Shown piece after piece: positions 16,048 to 26,788 of a stretch of DNA of 37,355 bases (position 1 is its first letter; each line of letters opens with the position of its first letter). A program made the position numbers and the translations under genes. The notes below the pieces were generated by a model. The model was not told the origin of the DNA. It searched no databases and saw only the letters and a list, made by a program, of their open reading frames with translations. This DNA comes from Pseudomonadota bacterium (GTDB taxonomy: Bacteria; Pseudomonadota; Alphaproteobacteria; Rhizobiales; Beijerinckiaceae): contig JAJZGX010000014.1 in the NCBI GenBank assembly GCA_021804825.1, positions 1 through 37,355 of the forward strand, read 5' to 3'.

Positions 16048-16839
16048 TCAGAGGTCGTCGGGTCGCGGCATGGCAATGGTTGAATAGCCAGCATCCACCA
16101 TATGGATCTCGCCCGTGACCGCCTTGGCAAGATCGCTCAAAAGATAGAGCGCCGCACCGCCGACATCCTCGATGGTGATTTCGCGGCGCAAGGGCGCATG
16201 GCGTGCCTGATAGGAGAACATGGCGCGGGCCTGGCCAATACCCGCTCCGGCCAGCGTGCGCACCGGGCCGGCCGAAATGGCGTTGACGCGAATGCCATCA
16301 GGCCCCAGATCCGCCGCCAGCGTGCGCACACTCGCCTCCAGGGCGGCTTTGGCCAGCCCCATGACATTGTAATTCGGCATGGTGCGGTTCGAGCCGTTGA
16401 AGGTCAGCGTCAGCAGGCTGCCACCGGCCTTCATCAGCGGCAGGGCACGCTGTGCGATCTCGGTGAAGGAAAAGGCGGAAATCACCATGGTGCGCGAGAA
16501 ATTTTCCCGCGTCGTGACGTCGATATAACGGCCCTTCAATTCATTCTTGTCGGAAAACCCGATGGCATGAACGATAAAATCCAGACTGCCCCATGTGCGC
16601 GCCAGCAAGGCAAAACACGCGTCCACGGAATTCTTGTCTTCGACATCGCATTCCAGCACCAGCGGCATGGCCAGACTTTCAGCCAGCGGCCTCACCCTTT
16701 TGCCCAGGGCCTCGCCTTGATAGGTAAAAGCCAAGGTCGCGCCTTGGGCGGCCAAGGCTTGCGAAATTCCCCAAGCTATCGAGTGATCATTGGCAACGCC
16801 CATGATCAGCCCGCGCTTTCCCTGCATCAATCCTTGCAT
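16048..16839 (-). CDS. fabI: Enoyl-[acyl-carrier-protein] reductase (NADH)
   Basis: FabI performs the last reduction of each fatty-acid elongation cycle. The 264-aa product is a divergent SDR with GVANDHSIAWGI at 14-25, the active-site pair Y157 and K164 in PNYNVMGLAK, and RVNAISAGPVRTLAGAGI. The residue equivalent to E. coli Tyr146 is F147 (TLTFNGS), a conservative loss of a hydroxyl near the substrate. ATG 16839 gives MQGLMQGKRGLIMG; the frame is open 20 codons further, and ATG 16827 is also possible, with no strong ribosome binding site to decide. It converges on msrP and lies downstream of typA's 3' end in the opposite reading sense of the gap (typA stops at 16966). Confidence 0.94.
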   Translation of the reverse strand: MQGLMQGKRGLIMGVANDHSIAWGISQALAAQGATLAFTYQGEALGKRVRPLAESLAMPLVLECDVEDKNSVDACFALLARTWGSLDFIVHAIGFSDKNELKGRYIDVTTRENFSRTMVISAFSFTEIAQRALPLMKAGGSLLTLTFNGSNRTMPNYNVMGLAKAALEASVRTLAADLGPDGIRVNAISAGPVRTLAGAGIGQARAMFSYQARHAPLRREITIEDVGGAALYLLSDLAKAVTGEIHMVDAGYSTIAMPRPDDL

Positions 16840-16965
16840 GCGCGCTCGTTCCCCAAAGTTCTTCGAAGGCGCAGTCCGCCAGCACCCATGGGCTGCCATA
16901 GCAGCTCAAGCAGCGCTGACAACTAACGTTTTGTTGCGAAATATGTCACAAGCGCGACGAATCAC

Positions 16966-18792
<1,827 letters not shown>

Positions 18793-19025
18793 GGGATAAA
18801 ACACCAGGTTTGTTCCGCGCCAACACCAAAACGCCGCGCCCCGGACCGGTCAAGGCGGGGTGGCAGCATGATGTGACGCGCGGAAGGCTGAAGCCTAAGC
18901 CTCAATATGGCGCTGCTCATACATGATTTATTGCAGAAAGGAAACAGCCGCGCCGACGAAACCTTTGCCCTTCTGCTGCGGGCCTTGGCGTGGCGCTTCG
19001 TCACAGCACAAGCTGCGCAGCGCCC

Positions 19026-19898
19026 TCAGCCGCGAAGCTTGTGGCAGAGCGTGTCGAGTTGTTCCAGATCGCGGTAGCGAATGCGCACATCACCAGCGCC
19101 GCCGCGATGGCTGATCGTCACCACCAACCCCAAGGCTTCACTCAGGGCCTGCTCCAGGGCTCTGGTATCGGCATCTTTGCCAGCGCGCGGCTTCTTGGCG
19201 CCTGCCGTTACCGCCATATCGGCCTCACGTTGGCCAATATGCTCGACATCGCGAACCGTTAACCCGTCAGCAACGATTCGTTTCGCTACCGAATCAGAAT
19301 CCTTGACAGCCAGCAGGGCGCGCGCATGGCCTGCGGAAATTTGCCCGGAGGCAAGATAACTTCTTGTTTGTTCAGGCAGTTTGAGCAGCCGCATCATATT
19401 CGTGATATGACTGCGGCTTTTGCCGATGACATCAGCGAGTTCCTGCTGCGTGTAGTTGAACTCAACCCCTAGCTGTTGATAGCCCTCGGCTTCCTCCAGT
19501 GCGTTAAGGTCAGCACGCTGCACATTCTCGATAATGGCAATTTCCAAAGCTTCCTTGTCGCCAACATCGAGCACCACGACGGGCACGTCAGGCACCGAAG
19601 CCAGTTGCGCCGCCCGCCAGCGCCTTTCACCCGCAATGATTTCATAAACATCCGCCAGATGCGGAACATGCCGCACCAGAATCGGCTGGATGACCCCCTT
19701 GGAGCGAATGGAATTCGCCAAATCACTCAATTCGGCTTCGGCAAAGTTGCGGCGAGGATTGCGCGGATTCGGGCGCAAGAATTCAATCGGCACACGCTTT
19801 TGCCCGCGCGCTTGCGCGACGGCCGTCTCCTCATTGACATGGTCGCCGATCAGCGCCGCCAACCCACGCCCCAACCGGGGCCTCGTCTCGTCCGCCAT
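19026..19898 (-). CDS. parB: Chromosome-partitioning protein ParB
   Basis: ParB is a CTP-dependent DNA clamp that loads at parS and spreads to form the partition complex. The 290-aa product begins MADETRPRLGRGLAALIGD, has the N-terminal CTPase domain with GERRWRA at 90-96 (the arginine patch), ENVQRADLNALEEAEGY, a helix-turn-helix (YTQQELADVIGKSRSHITNM), and a C-terminal dimerisation segment ending QLDTLCHKLRG. ATG 19898 is chosen from the conserved head; ATG 19910 is also possible. parA stops 19 nt upstream, so the two are surely co-transcribed. Three parS-like sites lie nearby at 21063, 26719 and 26742. Confidence 0.97.
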   Translation of the reverse strand: MADETRPRLGRGLAALIGDHVNEETAVAQARGQKRVPIEFLRPNPRNPRRNFAEAELSDLANSIRSKGVIQPILVRHVPHLADVYEIIAGERRWRAAQLASVPDVPVVVLDVGDKEALEIAIIENVQRADLNALEEAEGYQQLGVEFNYTQQELADVIGKSRSHITNMMRLLKLPEQTRSYLASGQISAGHARALLAVKDSDSVAKRIVADGLTVRDVEHIGQREADMAVTAGAKKPRAGKDADTRALEQALSEALGLVVTISHRGGAGDVRIRYRDLEQLDTLCHKLRG

Positions 19899-19917
19899 CA
19901 CCCCATCCATTCCCGTA

Positions 19918-20730
19918 CTAAGCCACACGCAAAAGCTGCTCACGCCGAATCACTTCGGACGCCAATCGCAGATAGGCCTGGGCACCGACACATTTCAAAT
20001 CATAAAGCAGCACCGGCTTGCCATGCGAGGGCGCCTCGGACACACGGACATTGCGCGGAATGATCGTCTCATAGACCTTGTCGCCCATGAACCCGCGAAC
20101 ATCAGCGACAACCTGTGTTGCCAAATTATTGCGCGGGTCAAACATCGTCAGCACCACACCATGGATAGTCAGTGCCGGGTTGAGGGCTTTCTTGATTTGA
20201 TCAACGGTCGAGAGCAACTGCGACAAGCCCTCCAGCGCGAAAAACTCGCATTGCAGCGGCACCAGAACGCTATCTGCCGCTGCCAGGGCATTGATCGTCA
20301 GAAGATTCAATGATGGCGGACAATCAACCAGCACATAGGTGAATCCGGCCTGCTCGCCGCGGGCCATGGCCGCCGCCAGACTGCGCAAGGCATGGCGCAG
20401 CTTGTAAGCACGATCTGCATCCGGTGCAATTTCCAGTTCGACGCCCAGCAAATCCAGCATCGATGGCGCGACCCAGAGCCGCGGCACTGCCGTCTCGTGC
20501 ACCACTTCCGTCAGAGATTTCTGACCCGTCATGACATCATAGGTCGAACAGCGACGGCTTTTGCGGTCAAGCCCCAAACCCGTCGAAGCATTGCCTTGCG
20601 GATCAAGATCGATGATCAGCACCCGCTCGCCAATTGCTGCCAAGGCCGTGCCAAGATTGATCGCCGTGGTGGTTTTGCCAACGCCGCCCTTTTGGTTGGC
20701 CATGACGATCACCCGCATCGGATTTGCCAT
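19918..20730 (-). CDS. parA: Chromosome-partitioning ATPase ParA
   Basis: ParA is a deviant-Walker ATPase that binds nucleoid DNA and moves ParB-parS complexes. The 270-aa product has KGGVGKTT at 14-21 (with the signature Lys14), IDLDPQGNASTGLG, and VLVDCPPSLNLLTINAL. The short N terminus lacks a DNA-binding extension, so this is the chromosomal or Soj type and not a plasmid ParA with a helix-turn-helix head. GAGGGC precedes ATG 20730. It lies 50 nt after rsmG and 19 nt before parB. Confidence 0.97.
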   Translation of the reverse strand: MANPMRVIVMANQKGGVGKTTTAINLGTALAAIGERVLIIDLDPQGNASTGLGLDRKSRRCSTYDVMTGQKSLTEVVHETAVPRLWVAPSMLDLLGVELEIAPDADRAYKLRHALRSLAAAMARGEQAGFTYVLVDCPPSLNLLTINALAAADSVLVPLQCEFFALEGLSQLLSTVDQIKKALNPALTIHGVVLTMFDPRNNLATQVVADVRGFMGDKVYETIIPRNVRVSEAPSHGKPVLLYDLKCVGAQAYLRLASEVIRREQLLRVA

Positions 20731-20780
20731 TTTGCCCTCGCTCGCCTCGCACAGCCGCGTGTAAATCGCTCCCGTCGACG

Positions 20781-21407
20781 CTATGTCCTGGCCTTCACCA
20801 GCGCAATCCTCGCCAGATCGTCCGTTACACTGCGTCGCATCTCAAAGCTGAATCTACTATCTATTGCGACCTTGGTCAATTCTGCGTCTATATGTTGTCC
20901 CTTCGGAAACAACCCCAAGGCACCGTTCAACAAATATTTCTCTGCATAACCCACGAGCACCGGCAAAGCTGCCAACGCGCGGGCACTGACGACATCTGGC
21001 GCAAGTGCGCCCGAGACATCAAATACCTCGAGCCGCATGTTGTGAATCTGACAATTAACATGAGTTTCACGTGAAACTTCGCGAAGAAACGCACATTTGC
21101 GTTGATCACTTTCAACCAGATGCGTCATCGCCCCGGCGACGCCCTTGCGCAAGATCGCCGCCACCAGACCGGGAAAGCCCGCGCCCGAGCCCATGTCCAG
21201 CCAGCACACAGCGGTTGGCGCCATGCGAATGATCTGTGCTGAATCAGCAATATGCCGCAGCCACAAATGATTGAGACTTGGCGGGCTGACAAGGTTGATG
21301 GTCTTTTGCCAATGCTTCAGCAAATCCGCCAGCACAACCAGTGCGTCTTCATCGGCGGCGTCCCACAGACCGAGGCGACGCGCCTCCTCAAGCCCGCCGT
21401 CGCGCAT
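20781..21407 (-). CDS. rsmG: 16S rRNA (guanine527-N7)-methyltransferase RsmG
   Basis: RsmG (GidB) methylates G527 of 16S rRNA, and its loss gives low-level streptomycin resistance in many bacteria. The 208-aa product has the head LxxLLxxWxxxINLVS (here [15 protein letters not shown]), the RHIADSAQI segment and the SAM-binding motif [10 protein letters not shown] at 71-80. ATG 21407 lies within the last 20 bp of mnmG, so translation is probably coupled. A perfect 16-bp palindrome matching the parS core is embedded in the coding sequence at 21063-21078. Confidence 0.96.
   Translation of the reverse strand: MRDGGLEEARRLGLWDAADEDALVVLADLLKHWQKTINLVSPPSLNHLWLRHIADSAQIIRMAPTAVCWLDMGSGAGFPGLVAAILRKGVAGAMTHLVESDQRKCAFLREVSRETHVNCQIHNMRLEVFDVSGALAPDVVSARALAALPVLVGYAEKYLLNGALGLFPKGQHIDAELTKVAIDSRFSFEMRRSVTDDLARIALVKART
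21063..21078. other. parS-like ParB binding site inside rsmG
   Basis: AGTTTCACGTGAAACT is a perfect 16-bp palindrome. It matches the bacterial parS consensus TGTTTCACGTGAAACA at the central 14 positions and differs only at the two outermost bases. It lies about 1.2 kb upstream of parB, within rsmG, where parS sites are expected. Confidence 0.88.
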
Positions 21408-23259
21408 CCGCTACTTCCCGCTTTGCCAAGCCCGAGATCAGCGTCAGCGCCGTGGGCGTCATGCCCTCAAGCCGCGCCGCCTGCGCCATGTCACGCGGCC
21501 GCACCTTGTCCAGCCTTCCGGCAATCTCATGCGACAGGCCTCTGATGGCTCGGTAATCAATCGATTCGGCAAGCTTGTAGGAGGCATCACGGTGCAGCGC
21601 TTCCAGCTCCGCGCCCTGCCGATCAAGATATACCGCATAGCGCGCCTGCGTTTGCAAAATCTGGACATGCTCCGGCGAGATTTCCGCGAGTTCGGGCCAG
21701 ATGCGGGCGACATCCTCCCAGCCTATATCAGGAAACGCCAAAAGATCGCCTGCCGACCGTCGCACCCCATCCTGATTGACCCGCAGCCCGGCTCTGAGCG
21801 CGGCCGCCGACGTCAACGACAAGCGATCCAACAAAGCCTGCCCGCGCGACAACGCCGCATTTTTGGCCGAAAAGGCGGCGGCGCGGGCTGCACCCACACA
21901 ACCCAGGGCGATGCCGCGGGCGGTCAGCCTTGTATCGGCATTATCGGGTCGCAGCCAAAGCCGAAATTCCGAGCGCGCGGTGAACATGCGATAGGGTTCG
22001 CTGACGCCGCGGGTGATCAGGTCATCGATCATGACGCCCATGTAGCTATCATCGCGCCCCGGTATGAAGGCCTCGCCGCCGCCGGCCCCCAGCGCCGCGT
22101 TGACGCCGGCCACCAGTCCCTGCGCGGCGGCCTCTTCATAGCCGGTGGTGCCGTTGATTTGCCCCGCCAGATACAAGCCCTTGACCTTGCGGGTTTCCAG
22201 CGAACCTTTCAGCCCGCGCGGATCGATATAATCATATTCGATGGCATAGCCCGGCCGCATGATCTTCGCGTGTTCAAGCCCAGGCAGGGTGGCAATGAAA
22301 GCCCTCTGCACCTCGAGCGGCAGCGATGTCGAAATGCCATTCGGATAGATCGTCGGATCGTCCAGACCTTCTGGTTCCAGAAAAATCTGATGACTGTTGC
22401 GGTCGGCAAAACGCGTTACCTTGTCTTCGATTGACGGGCAATAACGCGGCCCGACGCCGCCAATCGCGCCGGTGCGCATCGGCGACAAATGCAGATGCTG
22501 CCGGATGATTTCATGTGTGGCAGGTTGCGTCGCCGTGAGATGGCAAACCACTTGCTGTTCGATCAACCGCGTCGTCAGCAGCGAAAACGCCTCGGGCTGA
22601 TCATCGCCCTTTTGTACCGCCAACCCCGACCAATCGATGGTGCGGCCATCGAGGCGCGGCGGCGTGCCGGTCTTCAAGCGGCCCAATGCGAACTCATGCT
22701 GCTCCAGGCTCTTGGCCAAAGCTATGGAGGCATTGGCGCCATGCCGCCCGCCGGGCGTTTGCACCGGCCCGAGATGCATCATGCCGCGCAGAAACGTTCC
22801 CGTGGTGATGACAATTGAACCGCAGGCGAAATAATCGCCATTGGCAAGGTTAACGCCAACCACCCGTCCCGCTTCACAGACAATTCCGGCAGCCTCGCCT
22901 TCGATAATCTCCAGCCCAGCCACGTCCTGCAGCGCCGCCTGCATGGCCGCGCGATAGCGCTTGCGGTCGGCTTGCGCCCTCAAGCCGTGCACCGCAGCGC
23001 CTTTGGAGCGGTTCAGGACCTTGAAATGAATGCCCGCCGCGTCGGCCACCCGCCCCATCAGGCCATCCAACGCATCGATCTCGCGCACCAGATGACCCTT
23101 GCCGACCCCGCCGATAGCCGGATTGCAGGACATTTCGCCGATGCGATCTGCCGCAAGGGTGAGCAAGGCCGTGCGCGCCCCAAGTCGCGCCGCTGCCGCT
23201 GCTGCTTCGCAACCGGCATGGCCTCCGCCAATCACAACCACATCATAGCCACGGCCCAT
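21388..23259 (-). CDS. mnmG: tRNA uridine-5-carboxymethylaminomethyl modification enzyme MnmG
   Basis: MnmG (GidA) is an FAD-dependent enzyme that works with MnmE to modify the wobble uridine of several tRNAs. The 623-aa product has [21 protein letters not shown] at the N terminus (FAD binding), then [23 protein letters not shown]-type sequence, [11 protein letters not shown] and [16 protein letters not shown]. The C-terminal helical domain, which binds MnmE, is complete. GAGGT lies about 7 nt before ATG 23259. mnmE ends 20 nt upstream and rsmG overlaps the 3' end by 20 bp. Length is normal. Confidence 0.97.
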   Translation of the reverse strand: MGRGYDVVVIGGGHAGCEAAAAAARLGARTALLTLAADRIGEMSCNPAIGGVGKGHLVREIDALDGLMGRVADAAGIHFKVLNRSKGAAVHGLRAQADRKRYRAAMQAALQDVAGLEIIEGEAAGIVCEAGRVVGVNLANGDYFACGSIVITTGTFLRGMMHLGPVQTPGGRHGANASIALAKSLEQHEFALGRLKTGTPPRLDGRTIDWSGLAVQKGDDQPEAFSLLTTRLIEQQVVCHLTATQPATHEIIRQHLHLSPMRTGAIGGVGPRYCPSIEDKVTRFADRNSHQIFLEPEGLDDPTIYPNGISTSLPLEVQRAFIATLPGLEHAKIMRPGYAIEYDYIDPRGLKGSLETRKVKGLYLAGQINGTTGYEEAAAQGLVAGVNAALGAGGGEAFIPGRDDSYMGVMIDDLITRGVSEPYRMFTARSEFRLWLRPDNADTRLTARGIALGCVGAARAAAFSAKNAALSRGQALLDRLSLTSAAALRAGLRVNQDGVRRSAGDLLAFPDIGWEDVARIWPELAEISPEHVQILQTQARYAVYLDRQGAELEALHRDASYKLAESIDYRAIRGLSHEIAGRLDKVRPRDMAQAARLEGMTPTALTLISGLAKREVADARRRA

Positions 23260-23279
23260 CTTGAAACCTCGTCATCGCC

Positions 23280-24626
23280 CTATTTGCCAATGCAGAAACG
23301 GCTGAAGATATCATCTAGCACCTGCTCGACATCAATCAGCCCAATCACCTCGGCTAAAGCTCGCGTTGCTTCCTGCAGATCAGCGGCGAGCAAATCGAGC
23401 GCAATCCCCGGCCCGCCATCCACGATGCGCCGCAAGGCCAAGCTCGACCTTTCGCAGGCCTTTACATGCCGTTGCCGGGTCAACTGCGCCACACCATCCT
23501 GAGGCAGGCGTTCTCTAACATAATCCGCAAGTCTCGTCATCAGTGCTTCCATGCCCGCACCGGTGCGCACAGACAGCGCCGCCTGGTCGGTGGCATGGGT
23601 GGCCGATGCCAGATCAGCTTTGGTGGTCAAATGCCATAGATCAACCGATAATTTCGGAGGCGGTTCGACCCGAATTTCATTGGCCGCGTTCAACCAAAGC
23701 ACGAGATCCGCCTGCGCCGCCCGCGCCTTGGCGCGGGCGATCCCTTCCGCCTCGACTGAGGTCTCCGCGGCGCGCAGGCCGGCCGTATCCACCAGCCATA
23801 CCGGCACGCCGGCAATATCGAGCGCCACTTCAATGAGGTCGCGTGTAGTTCCGGCATGTTCCGAAACGATCGCCGCCTCCCTCCCGGCCATGGCATTGAG
23901 CAAGCTCGACTTGCCCGCATTGGGTGGCCCGGACAATACAATGCTGACGCCTTCGCGCACCCGTGCCGCGCCTTTCTGCTGCGCCAAGGCCGCGTCGATA
24001 TAGCCAAGCACCTCCACGCAACGCGCGCGGATCATGCGCGTCAGATCCGGCGGAACGTCGCCTTCTTCGCCAAAATCGATTTCTGCTGTGGTAAGGGCCA
24101 AAGCTTCGAGGAGGCGCTCTCGCCACAGCGCGACATGGCCGGTGAGCCCGCCGGAGAACTGCTTCACCGCCTGGGCGCGCTGTTGTTCCGTTTCCGAATC
24201 AATCAGATCGGCCAGCCCCTCGGCTTGCGCCAGATCAAGCTTTCCCGCCATCAGCGCCCGCCGGGTGAATTCGCCTGGCGCAGCGGGTCGCAGACCCGGC
24301 ATTGCATCCAATTCGCGCAGAACCGCCGCCACGACACCGCGCCCGCCATGTAGATGCAATTCCACGCCATCTTCACCGGTGAAGCTGGCCGGCGCCTCAA
24401 AATGCAGCACTAGGGCCTGGTCAAGCAGGGCACCTGTGGAAGGCGCCCAGATTCGGCGAAGCGCCGCCTCGCGTGGCACAACAGGTTGGCGGATCATGCG
24501 CGCCAGCACATCTGCACAGCGCGGCCCCGAGAGGCGGATGACACAGATCGCCGCCTTGCCGCCACCCGATGCCACGGCATAAATCGTATCAACCGGTGCT
24601 CTGCTATCTCCACCCTTGGCGTTCAC
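23280..24626 (-). CDS. mnmE: tRNA modification GTPase MnmE
   Basis: MnmE (TrmE) is a GTPase that forms the wobble-uridine modification complex with MnmG. The 448-aa product has the N-terminal formyl-THF-binding domain (DTIYAVASGGGKAAICVIRLSG), a helical domain, an inserted G domain (G1 GPPNAGKSS at 233-241, DTAGL for G3) and the C-terminal CIGK (445-448), whose Cys is the conserved CxGK residue. The start is GTG 24626 with AAAGG about 8 nt upstream; the frame is open to ATG 24692 but that would overlap the divergent gene. It heads the mnmE-mnmG-rsmG-parA-parB series. Confidence 0.95.
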   Translation of the reverse strand: MNAKGGDSRAPVDTIYAVASGGGKAAICVIRLSGPRCADVLARMIRQPVVPREAALRRIWAPSTGALLDQALVLHFEAPASFTGEDGVELHLHGGRGVVAAVLRELDAMPGLRPAAPGEFTRRALMAGKLDLAQAEGLADLIDSETEQQRAQAVKQFSGGLTGHVALWRERLLEALALTTAEIDFGEEGDVPPDLTRMIRARCVEVLGYIDAALAQQKGAARVREGVSIVLSGPPNAGKSSLLNAMAGREAAIVSEHAGTTRDLIEVALDIAGVPVWLVDTAGLRAAETSVEAEGIARAKARAAQADLVLWLNAANEIRVEPPPKLSVDLWHLTTKADLASATHATDQAALSVRTGAGMEALMTRLADYVRERLPQDGVAQLTRQRHVKACERSSLALRRIVDGGPGIALDLLAADLQEATRALAEVIGLIDVEQVLDDIFSRFCIGK

Positions 24627-24653
24627 GTGCTTTACCTTTACCCTTCTGGCTTT

Positions 24654-24667
24654 GGTTGACGTCAACC
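24654..24667. promoter_or_regulatory. Perfect 14-bp palindrome between mnmE and the yyaL-like gene
   Basis: GGTTGACGTCAACC reads the same on both strands and is centred 34 bp from the mnmE start and 30 bp from the yyaL-like start, in a 64-bp divergent gap. It includes TTGACG on each strand, so each half could also act as a -35 element. A dimeric regulator acting on both promoters is a reasonable reading. Confidence 0.45.
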
Positions 24668-24690
24668 GCACCCGCCGGAGTCGCGCTGTC

Positions 24691-26721
24691 ATGCTGTCAA
24701 ATGAACTGCGTCATGCCACGAGCCCTTATTTGCTGCAACATGCCGACAACCCAGTGCACTGGCAATTGTGGAGCGCTGCCACACTGGCCTTGGCGACTAG
24801 GCTCGACCGGCCGATCCTGCTTTCCATTGGCTATGCTGCCTGCCATTGGTGTCACGTCATGGCTCACGAGAGTTTCGAGGACCCGGCCGTCGCGGCACTG
24901 ATGAACGCCAGCTTTGTCAATGTCAAAGTCGATCGCGAGGAGCGCCCCGACATTGACCATATTTACATGACCGCCCTGCATGCCATGGGCCAACAAGGCG
25001 GCTGGCCGCTGACCATGCTGCTCGCGCCGGACGGCGCCGCCATCTGGGGTGGCACTTATTTCCCGCCGCACCGCGCCCACGGACGCCCGAGCTTCACCGA
25101 GGTGTTGCACCATTTTGCGCGCGCCTGGCGTGACCAGCGTCCGGCTTTACTGGAACAGGCCGGACATTTTCCAACCCTCGCCCGTGCGCAGCCACACACG
25201 ACACCGGCGTTGGATAATGCTGAGGCCGCGCCTTGGGCGGAGCGCCTGGCCACCGCCTTTGACCCGGTGAACGGTGGGTTTCGAGGCGCGCCCAAGTTCC
25301 CCAACGCACCGGTCTTGGACTTCATGCTCCGCGCCGATGCGCATTTTGGCATCAGCAGCGCCCGCAAGGCTGTTATCACCACGCTTGAACGCATGTGCTT
25401 GGGGGGCATTTATGATCACTTGCGCGGCGGCTTCGCCCGCTACAGCGTCGATGAGCGCTGGCTGGTTCCGCATTTTGAGAAGATGCTTTACGATAATGCC
25501 CAGCTCATCGATGTGCTCACCCGCGCCTGGCAGATCACCGGAGCCGCTTTGTTCAAGACCCATGTCGCCGAGACGATTGATTGGATCGCTGCCGAAATGA
25601 CCGCCCCAGAGGGCGCTTTCCACGCCAGCCTCGATGCCGACAGCGAGGGTGTCGAAGGCAGGTTCTACCTCTGGAATCGCGAGGAGATTTTGTCCCTGCT
25701 CGGCCCGGAGGCGGCGGCGCGTTTTTGCGACCTCTACGACGTCACCGCTCACGGAAATTTTCACGACGAGGGCACTGGCGCGCCGGTCAACATTTTGAAC
25801 CGCCTGAGCAACGGCGCCGACAATGACGTCACCATGTTCGGCATCGATGCCATGAAAACACAGCTTCTCACGGCGCGCAACCGAAGGACCCCTCCGGGCT
25901 GTGATGATAAAGTCCTAGCCGACTGGAATGGTATGATGATCACCGTTCTTGCCCATGCCGCAACGGCGTTTCAACGACCGGACTGGCTCGCCATGGCCCG
26001 GCGCGCTGCTTGTTTCGTATGCGAATCAATGTCATCGCAAGACCCGAACCTCCCGCCGCTCGGCCATTCCTGGCGCGCCGGCAAGGTTCAGCACCCAGGG
26101 CTGGCCACCGATCAAGTCTTCATGCTGCAAGCCGTCCTTGCCCTTCATGAAGCGCGAGCGGCACCGGCGCCTTCGGACACGGGCGCGACGACCTGGCTCG
26201 GGTGGGCGGAAGGCCTCGCCAAGGCCATCGACAGTCATTTTTACGATGCCGCAACACGCAAGCTCGCGCAGGCAAGCCTTGGCGCTGGCGATGTGCCTTT
26301 GCGCCTTTGCCCCACCGAGGATGACGCCATCCCCAATCCGCATGGCCCGCTGGTGGAGGCGCTGATTCAACTGGCCGCGCACACTGGTAATGATGCATGG
26401 CTGTCCCGCGCCCGCCGTTGGCTGGATGATCTTTCGAGCACCGTGGCGACCCAGCCGCTTCGACATTGCGGCATGCTCTCCGCAAGCCTCTATGCTGAGC
26501 ATGTCGCTGAAGTCACCATTTCAGGCTTGCAACAAGAGAGTTTGCGCGTGAGCGCGCTGGCGTCGCGCCATGATGGCCGCATTGTCATTAACGGCCCGCA
26601 GACCGATGCACCGGCGCAAGCCATCGTCTGCATTCAGCAGACCTGCGCCTTGCCGGTGACAGACCCCGACGCGATGCTGAATTTGATCGCCGCGCCACGC
26701 AAGGCACAGCCCGCCTCGTGA
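24691..26721 (+). CDS. YyaL/DUF255 thioredoxin-fold protein
   Basis: The 676-aa product belongs to the family of Bacillus YyaL and mammalian spermatogenesis-associated protein 20. The N-terminal domain (about 1-160) is a thioredoxin fold with LRHATSPYLLQHADNPVHW and SIGYAACHWCHVMAHESFED, giving a CxxC at 51-54. The rest is an alpha/alpha six-hairpin barrel like those of glycan-processing enzymes, with WLVPHFEKMLYDNAQL and DDKVLADWNGMMI. Its biochemical role is not settled. No signal peptide is seen. ATG 24691 has GGAG about 10 nt upstream and opens the conserved head. The TGA stop at 26719 is also the first three bases of a parS-like site. rho converges on it. Confidence 0.93.
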   Translation: MLSNELRHATSPYLLQHADNPVHWQLWSAATLALATRLDRPILLSIGYAACHWCHVMAHESFEDPAVAALMNASFVNVKVDREERPDIDHIYMTALHAMGQQGGWPLTMLLAPDGAAIWGGTYFPPHRAHGRPSFTEVLHHFARAWRDQRPALLEQAGHFPTLARAQPHTTPALDNAEAAPWAERLATAFDPVNGGFRGAPKFPNAPVLDFMLRADAHFGISSARKAVITTLERMCLGGIYDHLRGGFARYSVDERWLVPHFEKMLYDNAQLIDVLTRAWQITGAALFKTHVAETIDWIAAEMTAPEGAFHASLDADSEGVEGRFYLWNREEILSLLGPEAAARFCDLYDVTAHGNFHDEGTGAPVNILNRLSNGADNDVTMFGIDAMKTQLLTARNRRTPPGCDDKVLADWNGMMITVLAHAATAFQRPDWLAMARRAACFVCESMSSQDPNLPPLGHSWRAGKVQHPGLATDQVFMLQAVLALHEARAAPAPSDTGATTWLGWAEGLAKAIDSHFYDAATRKLAQASLGAGDVPLRLCPTEDDAIPNPHGPLVEALIQLAAHTGNDAWLSRARRWLDDLSSTVATQPLRHCGMLSASLYAEHVAEVTISGLQQESLRVSALASRHDGRIVINGPQTDAPAQAIVCIQQTCALPVTDPDAMLNLIAAPRKAQPAS

Positions 26722-26734
26722 TTCACGTGAAACA
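26719..26734. other. parS-like ParB binding site overlapping a stop codon
   Basis: TGATTCACGTGAAACA matches parS TGTTTCACGTGAAACA at 15 of 16 positions (A for T at the third). Its first three bases are the TGA that ends the yyaL-like gene. It is the left member of a tandem pair with 23-bp spacing. Confidence 0.85.
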
Positions 26735-26741
26735 TCGCGCA

Positions 26742-26757
26742 TGATTCACGTGAAACA
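26742..26757. other. parS-like ParB binding site, second of a tandem pair
   Basis: TGATTCACGTGAAACA is identical in all 16 bases to the site at 26719, and the identity extends to a following T. Both sit in the 67-bp convergent gap between the yyaL-like gene and rho. The start-to-start distance of 23 bp is a little over two helical turns. Confidence 0.85.
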
Positions 26758-26761
26758 TCCA

Positions 26762-26777
26762 GCGTGGCTCGCCACGC
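26762..26777. terminator. Short stem-loop between convergent yyaL-like gene and rho
   Basis: GCGTGG (26762-26767) pairs with CCACGC (26772-26777) around CTCG. No T tract follows on either strand, so it is a weak candidate for a shared bidirectional terminator, or a 3'-end stabilising hairpin. Confidence 0.35.
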
Positions 26778-26788
26778 GCCCTTGCAGG

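Noticed and set aside
18793-19025. A gene (for example holA) between parB and typA
   Set aside because: No frame in these 233 bases resembles DNA polymerase delta or any known protein; only the typA promoter is expected here.
21271-22434. Long plus-strand frame (387 codons) opposite mnmG
   Set aside because: Antisense to a clear mnmG; open only because of high GC and codon bias on the other strand.
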